The notes beneath the pieces were generated by a model. That model was not told the origin of the DNA, did not search any database, and was given only the letters and a program-made list of their open reading frames with translations. A stretch of 19,817 nt of DNA. Source: DATJBC01 sp035515515. GTDB lineage: Bacteria > Actinomycetota > Acidimicrobiia > Acidimicrobiales > UBA8190. Below are positions 13,706-19,817 of the stretch, one piece after another. Every line of letters begins with the position of its first letter. Position 1 is the stretch's first letter. Where the stretch lies: positions 1 to 19,817 of the forward strand of contig DATJBC010000175.1 in assembly GCA_035515515.1 (NCBI GenBank), read 5' to 3'. Position numbers and translations under genes: made by a program.

Positions 13706-15217
13706 TCAACGGATCTCCACCCGGCCGTCGGCCGTCAGCTTGGCGGGGCGCCCGCAGCCCTCGCGCTCCATGAGCCCGGCCATGGCGTCGTCGTCGGTGG
13801 TGTTGCCCCACGCCCGGTGCCCGTCCGGCGTGAGCAGGGCCACGATGCCGAGCTCGGGCCGGCCGTCGCGGTCGTGGACGACGGTGTAGGTCTCGACCGT
13901 GGCGTCGCCCTCGTAGCCCGAGGCCGGGGTGCGCTGGGGGAGGGCGTCCACCTCCTCCTGGGGACAGCTGTAGCGGAAGCCGCCCTTGGGCGGCGCGCTC
14001 GACCAGAGGCCCACGGCGTGCTTGGTCACGTACCACCCCAGACCCGTCACCAGTCCGAGCGCGCCGGGATCGGCCCGCAGGCGCTGCGCCATGGCGGCGA
14101 TGGCGTGGGTCACGTAGTTGTTGCCGGGCCCACCGGCGAAGCCGAGGCCGCCGGTCACGGTGAGCCGCGCGGGGTCGTCGAGGGGGAGGCCCACGGCGCG
14201 TGCGCCGATCTGCACCGCGCACGGGAAGCAGGAGTAGAGGTCCACGTGGGCGACGTCGTCCACGCCCGCGCCGGCGAGCGCCAGTGCGCCGGCGGCGGCC
14301 ACCCGCAGGGCGGGGGAGGAGCACAGGTCGGCGCGGTGCGACAGGAACCAGTGGTCGTTGGCGTCGGCCCCCGCCACCGGGAACACCCAGCGGTCCTCGG
14401 GGACACCCGCCTCGCGCGCCGCGGCGACCGAGCACACGATGAGGGCGGCACCCTGGTCCACGCGGTCGTTGGCGTTCATGAGCTTGGGGTAGGGGAACGA
14501 CACCATCCGGTTGGACGGTCCCACCGTGGCGACCTCCTCGGCGCTGCGTGGCACGGGCGACCAGGCGTAGGGGTTGGCGGCCGCCACCGTCGACAGCCCC
14601 GCCCACAGGCGCGCCACCCGCCGCTGGTGCTCGTCGATCGTCTCCCCGGCGTCCGCCCGCAGGGCGTTCTCGAAGAGGGGAAAGGCGCGCAGCGGGCGGT
14701 CGAGGCCCCGGGACAGCTCCGTGTCGGTCGCCGGGGGGCGCTCGGCCCCCATGAGACGCGGCGGGGGGGTGTCGTCGGGCTGGGTCGTCCAGCCGAGCAC
14801 GGGGCGCTCGGGGTCGCGGCGGGCGGCGACCCGGGTGTAGATGCACTCGGCCCCGGTGACGAGCACCACGTCGAGCGCACCGGCGGCGATCTGCCGGGCG
14901 GCCTCGCTCACCACCGTCTGGGGGGTGTTGCCGCCGATGACGCTGAGCGCCTGGTCGGCGGGCGAGATCCCCAGCCGTTGCGCCACGAGGATCCCGGGGT
15001 TCACGTAGCGCCAGCTGAGCGGGACCATCACCCGCAGCGACGCCGCCCGGGCGAGGAGCCGCCCCGGCTTGGCGCCGCTGTCGCCGTCGGCCGCCCGCAG
15101 GGCCGAGGCCATGAGGTCGACGGGCTCGCGGCGCTCGCCGACGGCAGCGCCCTCGACGGGCCGCTCGGTCACCTGGCCGACGCCCACGAGCACCGGGGTC
15201 CGGGGATCGAGCGCCAC
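13706..15217 (-). CDS. Thiolase-like protein, TLP1/acetyl-CoA acetyltransferase-like (503 aa)
   Basis: It has the doubled thiolase fold plus a C-terminal extension (about 430-503) like the extra OB-type domain of mycobacterial thiolase-like protein 1. The usual nucleophile loop (Cys-Ala/Gly-Ser) reads GGNTPQ (95-100), with no cysteine. The later motifs are YSCFP (328-332), where thiolases have NEAF or HDCF, and GGLGFAGGPGNN (356-367), where they have CxG with the second active-site cysteine. So true thiolysis is doubtful; a role in acyl-CoA or sterol/lipid metabolism is likely but unspecified. It starts at a GTG at 15217, 6 bases after a TACGCT -10 element. It lies 61 bp after the WS/DGAT gene on the same strand. 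Confidence 0.8.
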   Translation of the reverse strand: MALDPRTPVLVGVGQVTERPVEGAAVGERREPVDLMASALRAADGDSGAKPGRLLARAASLRVMVPLSWRYVNPGILVAQRLGISPADQALSVIGGNTPQTVVSEAARQIAAGALDVVLVTGAECIYTRVAARRDPERPVLGWTTQPDDTPPPRLMGAERPPATDTELSRGLDRPLRAFPLFENALRADAGETIDEHQRRVARLWAGLSTVAAANPYAWSPVPRSAEEVATVGPSNRMVSFPYPKLMNANDRVDQGAALIVCSVAAAREAGVPEDRWVFPVAGADANDHWFLSHRADLCSSPALRVAAAGALALAGAGVDDVAHVDLYSCFPCAVQIGARAVGLPLDDPARLTVTGGLGFAGGPGNNYVTHAIAAMAQRLRADPGALGLVTGLGWYVTKHAVGLWSSAPPKGGFRYSCPQEEVDALPQRTPASGYEGDATVETYTVVHDRDGRPELGIVALLTPDGHRAWGNTTDDDAMAGLMEREGCGRPAKLTADGRVEIR

Positions 15218-15223
15218 GGGGGG

Positions 15224-15229
15224 AGCGTA
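15224..15229 (-). promoter_or_regulatory. Predicted -10 element for the leaderless thiolase-like gene
   Basis: On the minus strand TACGCT, preceded by CCGG, lies 6 bases before the GTG at 15217. It matches the element and spacing found at lysA, hom and rpiB, and supports the GTG as the real start. Confidence 0.5.
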
Positions 15230-15278
15230 CCGGCGGGGCCGGCCCGCACCGGGGGGCGCAGGGCGGAGGCCGGGCCGC

Positions 15279-16724
15279 CTACGTGCGGACCGTCGTGCGC
15301 TCGTGCCAGGGCGAACGCACGGGGCTGTGCGCCCCGCCCAGGGCGAGCACCTCCTCGAACCCCTCGCGCAGGCAGTCGACCAGCACGGCGGGATCGTCGA
15401 CGGCCGTGCTGTCCATCGACACGCCGATGGCGCAGCGGCCGTTGTACGACAGCAACAGGACGTTCACGGCGGTTCCGACCGTCGGCCCGAAGGCGACGAG
15501 CCGCTCGACGCCCGCCCCCGCCAGGTACACGGGGAACGGGAAGCCGGGAAGGTCGCTGGTGAGGAAGTCGACCCGCTTGAGGATGTCGCGCACCACCCGG
15601 GCGGGGAGGAGGTTGAGCGTCCCGGCGATGACGTTGGTGAACGCCAGGGAGCGCTCCCCCCGGGCCCGCTGGCACAGCCGGCCGGCCTCGGCGACGCGCC
15701 GCTCCGGGCGCGTCTCCCAGACGGGCACCGCGAAGCGCATGAGCGTGATCCGGTTGCCGCCCATCGGGTCGCCGGGCCTCCGGATGCTGATGGGAAGCGT
15801 CACCCGCAGGGCGTCGACGGGCGAGCCGTGGCGCTCGTGGTACCGCCGCAACCCCCCGGCGACCGATGCGAGGAAGGCGTCGTTGACGGTCCCCCCCGCG
15901 ACGGCACCCGCGCGGCGCACGTCCTCGAGGTCGGCCTCGAGGACGTCGAAGGCCCGGCCGATGCCCCGTCCGACCATGACCGGCGACAGGGTCTCGTTGA
16001 TGGGCGCCACCGTGCGGAGGATGGACCGCCACGTCTGGGCGGCCCCCGCCGCGGCGGCCAGGGGGTGGGTGGCGGCGTGCAGGGCCGACGGCACCGCGGC
16101 GCGCGCCCGCCGGTCGAGCAGGGCCCAGAGCTGTCTCGCCCTCCACGTGGCGCTCTCCCGCACGAGGGTGGCGGGATCGGCCCGCTCGGGCGCCGGGGCC
16201 TCAGGCGGGGCCGTGCCGAGGTGTGCGTGGCGCTGGCGGTCGAAGAGCAGCAGGAGGAGCTCCATGCCCCCGACGCCGTCGGTCAGCGCGTGGTGCACCT
16301 TCATCACCAGGGCGGCCCCCTCGTGTTCGAGGCCCTCCACGAGCGTGATCTCCCAGGGGGGCCGGGCGGGGTCGAACGGGGTCGTCGCCTGACGGGCCGC
16401 GTACTCGATCACCGTGGCCGGGCTGTGCGGGGCGGGGGCGTCGATGCGGCGGAGGTGCCAGTGCAGGTCGAAGGCGTCGTCGACGGTCCACCGGGGCGTG
16501 CCCAGCCGCTTGGGCAGCTCGACCACCCGCTTGCGGAAGATCGGCACGAGCCGTGTGGCCTCGTCCACTCTGGCGCACAGCGCCTCCCAGTCGGGGCTGT
16601 GGTCCAAGAAGGCCACGGCCACCACCGTCGACCGCAGGGCCGGGTCCCGCTCCATGTACCAGGAGAAGGCGTCGCTCTCCCGCATGAAGGCGTCCATGCG
16701 CGCCTCCCGCTCGACTCGGTGCAT
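15279..16724 (-). CDS. WS/DGAT-family wax ester synthase/diacylglycerol acyltransferase (481 aa)
   Basis: The family esterifies acyl-CoA with diacylglycerol or fatty alcohol to form triacylglycerol or wax ester storage lipid at the membrane. The active-site motif HHxxxDG is intact as HHALTDG (His144, His145, Asp149). The N-terminal DAFSWYMERDPALRST block and PPWEI are also family features, and a DUF1298-type C-terminal half follows. I choose the ATG at 16722-16724 because AGAAGGA lies just upstream. An ATG at 16697 with GGGAGG upstream is also good, giving a protein 9 residues shorter; the frame opens further to 16856 without support. It is divergent from the patatin-like gene across about 130 bp. 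Confidence 0.88.
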   Translation of the reverse strand: MHRVEREARMDAFMRESDAFSWYMERDPALRSTVVAVAFLDHSPDWEALCARVDEATRLVPIFRKRVVELPKRLGTPRWTVDDAFDLHWHLRRIDAPAPHSPATVIEYAARQATTPFDPARPPWEITLVEGLEHEGAALVMKVHHALTDGVGGMELLLLLFDRQRHAHLGTAPPEAPAPERADPATLVRESATWRARQLWALLDRRARAAVPSALHAATHPLAAAAGAAQTWRSILRTVAPINETLSPVMVGRGIGRAFDVLEADLEDVRRAGAVAGGTVNDAFLASVAGGLRRYHERHGSPVDALRVTLPISIRRPGDPMGGNRITLMRFAVPVWETRPERRVAEAGRLCQRARGERSLAFTNVIAGTLNLLPARVVRDILKRVDFLTSDLPGFPFPVYLAGAGVERLVAFGPTVGTAVNVLLLSYNGRCAIGVSMDSTAVDDPAVLVDCLREGFEEVLALGGAHSPVRSPWHERTTVRT

Positions 16725-16858
16725 CGCGTCCTTCTTCGATGGTGCACCGGACCCCGGGCCGGCGGCAGAGGCCAACGTCACAACCGGCCCGGTCCCGACC
16801 GGGGCGGTGGGCCCAAGGACTCTGGTGCCCAGCCGCCCCCGGGGAGCACGCTGCAACC

Positions 16859-18037
16859 ATGCTCGGGGCCGCGCTGGACATCTTCCGCCTCCGGCAGTAC
16901 TTCAACCTGGCCAATCGGGCCCGGGAGGTGGTCGAGGGCCTCCGGGAGGACGGCGGCCTCGTGCACGACGCCCGTCGCGCCCTCGTCCGCCTGCCGGGGG
17001 AGCGCGACGGCCCCCGGGACCTGCGCCCGTTCCCCCCGCGGGAGCCCCTCGAGCTCGCCGGGCTGCGCGGACGGCGTCTGGCGCTGGTGGCCACGGGGGG
17101 GAGCGGGGCCCTGGCGTCGGTCGTGGGCGCGGCGCGGGCGCTGGAGGAGGCGGGGGTGCGCCCGTCGGTGATATCGCTGTGCTCGGGCTCCTCGCTGTTC
17201 GGGTTCCCCATCGCCGCCGGCGTCCCCGCCGACGAGGTGGCCGCCTTCACCATCGGGCTGCGGCCCGAGGACTACGTCGACGTGAACTGGGGCGCACTGG
17301 CCCGCATCGTCCCCGCGGGCGGTCGGGGGTTCGCCGGCATCGTGAAGGGGGCGCGCATCGAGGCGACCTACCGCCGCCTCCTCGGTGACATGCGCCTGGG
17401 CGAGCTGCCCGTCCCCGCCTACGCGCCGATCTGGAACATCGAGGAGAACCGAGTCGAGTACCTCGGCCCTCGGACCCGTCCCGAGCTCCCCGTGGCCCGC
17501 GCCGTCCACATGGCGATCGCCCTGGCGCCGTTCGTCGAGCCCGTCGAGCTCGACGGCGGCTCCTGGTGCGACGGCGGCATCGTCGACATCTTCCCCGTGC
17601 GGCCGGTCCTCGAGATCGAGGAGCCCTGCGACGCGGCGCTGGCCGTCAACGGCTTCTACCCGCCGGGGTTCGCGGGCGAGGACGCCACCGGGTGGCGGGC
17701 GCGTCGCGCCAGCATCCTGTACGCCGCCAGCCAGGTCCGCACCGCCCAGCAGGTCGAGCTGGCCCGGGTCAACCTGGCCCGCCTGCGGGACCGCGCGGAG
17801 GTGGTCATGATCGAACCCGTCTCCTACGAGAAGGTCCGCGGCGTGGGCTTCTACCGGCAGTTCCTGAGCACCGCCGAGTGGGGCGCCTTCATGCGCGCCG
17901 GGCGCCTGGAGACCCGTCGTGCCCTGGCCGGCGCCTGGGCGGCGCCGCCCCGCCCGGCCCCCCGCCCGCGCGCCCAGACGGGGCTGTGGCGCGTGCCGGC
18001 GGCCGCCGGCGCCGGCGTGTCGTCCCCGCCGCGCTAG
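16859..18037 (+). CDS. Patatin-like phospholipase family protein (392 aa)
   Basis: Patatin-like proteins are Ser-Asp dyad lipid acyl hydrolases. The glycine-rich oxyanion region appears as VATGGSGALASVV (77-89), the nucleophile elbow as LCSGS (107-111, probable Ser109), and the catalytic Asp as DGG (238-240). The elbow departs from GxSxG, since both glycines are replaced (Leu and Ser), so activity is not certain. I start at the ATG at 16859, where the protein begins to look folded (MLGAALDIFRLRQYFNLANR); the frame is open to 16739 but the extra residues are low-complexity. A CACGCT hexamer six bases upstream is one base off the local leaderless -10 pattern. The C-terminus (about 355-392) is Pro/Ala-rich. 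Opposite the WS/DGAT, it may release fatty acids from stored lipid. Confidence 0.8.
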   Translation: MLGAALDIFRLRQYFNLANRAREVVEGLREDGGLVHDARRALVRLPGERDGPRDLRPFPPREPLELAGLRGRRLALVATGGSGALASVVGAARALEEAGVRPSVISLCSGSSLFGFPIAAGVPADEVAAFTIGLRPEDYVDVNWGALARIVPAGGRGFAGIVKGARIEATYRRLLGDMRLGELPVPAYAPIWNIEENRVEYLGPRTRPELPVARAVHMAIALAPFVEPVELDGGSWCDGGIVDIFPVRPVLEIEEPCDAALAVNGFYPPGFAGEDATGWRARRASILYAASQVRTAQQVELARVNLARLRDRAEVVMIEPVSYEKVRGVGFYRQFLSTAEWGAFMRAGRLETRRALAGAWAAPPRPAPRPRAQTGLWRVPAAAGAGVSSPPR

Positions 18038-18085
18038 CCGTTCGGCCCGCCGCGGGCGCGTCCCGGGGCGGCGCGAAGGCGTCGG

Positions 18086-18091
18086 TATGCT
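18086..18091 (+). promoter_or_regulatory. Predicted -10 element for leaderless rpiB
   Basis: TATGCT, preceded by CGG, lies 6 bases before the rpiB ATG at 18098, the same layout as at lysA and hom. Confidence 0.5.
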
Positions 18092-18097
18092 CGGGCC

Positions 18098-18544
18098 ATG
18101 CGGATCGCGGTCGGCTCCGACCACGCCGGCTTCCTCCTCAAGCAGTTCCTGGCCTCGCACCTGGCGCAGATGGGCCACGAGGTGGACGACCTGGGCACGG
18201 ACTCCGAGCGTTCGGTCGACTACCCCGAGTACGGGGCGGCCGTGGGGCGGGCGGTGTCGGAGGGCCGGGCCGAGCTCGGCCTGTGCACGTGCGGCACGGG
18301 CATGGGGATCGCCATCGCCGCCAATAAGATCCCCGGGGTGCGGGCCGCCGTCGTCCACGACGTCACCACGGCGCGCCTGGCCCGGGCGCACAACCACGCC
18401 AACGTGCTGTGCATGGGGGGACGACTCGTCGGCACCGAGGTGGCCAAGGACGCCGTCGAGACCTTCCTGGCCACCGAGCCGCAGCCCGGCCGCCACGGCC
18501 GGCGCGTCGAGGAGATCGCCGCGCTGGAGGCCCGCGCCGGCTGA
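18098..18544 (+). CDS. rpiB: Ribose-5-phosphate isomerase B (148 aa)
   Basis: It interconverts ribose-5-phosphate and ribulose-5-phosphate in the pentose phosphate pathway. The RpiB/LacAB signature is clear: MRIAVGSDHAGFLLK at the N-terminus (Asp8-His9), YPEYG, the anion-binding loop CGTGMGIAIAANK with the probable catalytic cysteine Cys65, and HNHANVLCMGGR. Length is normal for the family. It lies 73 bp before glyA; rpiB-glyA adjacency after the sua5 region is also seen in other Gram-positive bacteria such as Bacillus. Here it is separated from sua5 by the lipid genes. Confidence 0.94.
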   Translation: MRIAVGSDHAGFLLKQFLASHLAQMGHEVDDLGTDSERSVDYPEYGAAVGRAVSEGRAELGLCTCGTGMGIAIAANKIPGVRAAVVHDVTTARLARAHNHANVLCMGGRLVGTEVAKDAVETFLATEPQPGRHGRRVEEIAALEARAG

Positions 18545-18617
18545 TGCGGGGCCCGCACCGCGCACCGGCGTGCGCCCGCGCCGCCGCCACCGAGCACCAC
18601 GAGAGAGGACGTTGCCG

Positions 18618-19817
18618 ATGACCGCTGAGCGGACAGGTGCCCCCCGGGCGTCGTCCCCCTTCGACGCCTGGCTGCGCGACGACCCCGAGGTCGCCGCCCT
18701 GCTGCGGGCCGAGGCGGAGCGCCAGGCGACGACCCTGCAGCTCATCGCCTCGGAGAACTTCACCTCCACGGCGGTGCTGGCGGCCTCGGGCTCGGTGCTC
18801 ACCAACAAGTACTCCGAGGGGTACCCCGGGCGCCGCTACTACGGGGGGAACCAGGTCATCGACGAGGTGGAGGACCTGGCCTGCGCCCGCCTGCGGGAGC
18901 TGTTCGGGGCGGAGCACGCCAACGTGCAGCCCCACGCGGGGGCCTCCGCCAACTTCGCCGTGTACCAGGCCCTGCTCGAGCCGGGGGACACCGTGCTGGC
19001 CATGCGCCTGGACCAGGGCGGTCACCTGACGCATGGGTCCCCGGCCAGCATCACCAGCAAGATCTGGCGCTTCGTGGCCTACGGCGTCACCCCCGCCTCG
19101 AAGGACCCGGGACAGCCGGGTGAGGTCATCGACTTCGACGACGTGGCCGAGACGGCCAAGCGCGAGCGGCCCCGGCTGATCGTGGCCGGCGCCACCGCCT
19201 ATCCCCGCCTGATCGACGCCCAGCCCTTCCGCGAGGTCGCCGACGCCGTGGGCGCCCAGCTCATGTTCGACATCGCCCACCCCGCCGGCCTGGTGGCCGG
19301 GGGCGTGCACCCCAACCCCGTGGGGATCGCCGACGTCGTCACCCTCACCACCCACAAGACGCTGCGCGGCCCCCGGGGCGGCGCCATCCTGTGCCGCCAG
19401 GGGCTGGCCAAGGCCGTCGACTCGGCGGTGTTCCCGGGGCTCCAGGGGGGCCCGCTCGAGCACGCCATCGCGGCGAAGGCCGTGGCCTTCCGGGAGGCGT
19501 CGCTGCCGTCGTTCCGCGACTACGCCGCGGCGGTGGTGGCCAACGCCAAGGCGCTCGCCGCCGCGCTGTCCGGCGAGGGCTTCCGCCTGGTGTCGGGGGG
19601 GACCGACAACCACCTCATCCTCGTGGACCTGCGCCCCTTCGACGCCGAGGTCACCGGCAAGCAGGCCCAGGAGGTTCTCGACCGGGCCGGCATCACCCTC
19701 AACCGCAACACCATCCCCGACGACCCGCGCTCGGCCTTCGTCACGTCGGGCCTGCGCCTGGGCACCGCGGCCCAGACCACGGCGGGCATGGGGCCGGCCG
19801 AGATGGCCCGCGTCGCC
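18618..19817 (+). CDS. glyA: Serine hydroxymethyltransferase (partial, C-terminus cut by window end)
   Basis: This PLP enzyme converts serine and tetrahydrofolate to glycine and 5,10-methylene-tetrahydrofolate, the main source of one-carbon units. I translated it directly: 400 uninterrupted codons run to the window edge, where a typical protein of about 420 would need roughly 20-30 more. Seen motifs are LIASENFTS, NKYSEGYPGRRYYGG, GGHLTHG, the PLP-pairing Asp in FDIAH, and the PLP lysine Lys247 in TTHKTLRGPRGG. The loop before GGHLTHG reads LRLDQ rather than the commoner LSLSH, and AHPAGL replaces AHFAGL; both look like lineage variation. GAGAGAGGA sits 8 bases before the ATG at 18618, a clear ribosome-binding site, unlike its leaderless neighbour rpiB. 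Confidence 0.95.
   Translation, partial: MTAERTGAPRASSPFDAWLRDDPEVAALLRAEAERQATTLQLIASENFTSTAVLAASGSVLTNKYSEGYPGRRYYGGNQVIDEVEDLACARLRELFGAEHANVQPHAGASANFAVYQALLEPGDTVLAMRLDQGGHLTHGSPASITSKIWRFVAYGVTPASKDPGQPGEVIDFDDVAETAKRERPRLIVAGATAYPRLIDAQPFREVADAVGAQLMFDIAHPAGLVAGGVHPNPVGIADVVTLTTHKTLRGPRGGAILCRQGLAKAVDSAVFPGLQGGPLEHAIAAKAVAFREASLPSFRDYAAAVVANAKALAAALSGEGFRLVSGGTDNHLILVDLRPFDAEVTGKQAQEVLDRAGITLNRNTIPDDPRSAFVTSGLRLGTAAQTTAGMGPAEMARVA

Noticed and set aside
15069..17171. 700-codon plus-strand open frame
   Set aside because: It runs antisense to the thiolase-like and WS/DGAT genes, with low-complexity His/Gly/Arg/Val-rich sequence and no domain.
1..19817. CRISPR array, rRNA, insertion sequence or defence cluster
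   Set aside because: No regular spaced repeats, no rRNA-like sequence and no transposase or defence-protein motifs were seen apart from the integrase.

Overview
The window looks like chromosome of a high-GC actinobacterium. The gene order tRNA-Arg, argS, lysA, hom, thrC, rho, rpmE, prfA, prmC, sua5 is the conserved actinobacterial block also found in Mycobacterium. Rho carries the long Gly/Arg-rich insert typical of actinobacteria. The absence of thrB and the presence of rpiB-glyA after the block hint at a deep-branching lineage such as Acidimicrobiia, but that placement is inference.

Region 1 (1-2364, genes on the minus strand) is the right-hand end of an integrated mobile element. It holds a tyrosine recombinase, an excisionase-type HTH protein whose start overlaps the recombinase stop, a small Cys-rich protein, and an AT-rich palindrome-dense patch at the left edge. 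Hand counts on sample stretches give 43% GC for 1-70 and 58% for one 60-base line of the integrase, against 72% for one line of lysA. The integrase starts about 100 bp from the 3' end of a tRNA-Arg(CCG) gene, which is the usual arrangement for tRNA-targeted integration. The element runs off the left edge and its other attachment site is not visible.

Region 2 (2365-13202) is housekeeping: tRNA-Arg and arginyl-tRNA synthetase; lysA, hom and thrC for aspartate-family amino acids; then rho, rpmE (L31), prfA (RF1), prmC (which methylates RF1) and a Sua5/TsaC-type protein for t6A in tRNA. These join translation, termination and amino-acid supply.

Region 3 (13303-18037) is a lipid-flavoured insert within the usual order: a limonene-epoxide-hydrolase-like protein, then on the minus strand a thiolase-like protein and a WS/DGAT acyltransferase, and divergently a patatin-like hydrolase. 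Three of the four show altered active-site motifs. Region 4 (18098-19817) resumes housekeeping with rpiB and glyA, the latter cut by the window edge.

The most useful general signal is a recurring CGGTANNNT-type -10 element. It lies 6-7 bases before the start codon of lysA, hom, prfA, rpiB and the thiolase-like gene, implying leaderless mRNAs. The same element lies about 200 bp upstream of rho, implying a long leader there. I saw no clearly new multi-gene defence or catalytic system. The integrated element is the main accessory feature, and most of it lies outside the window.
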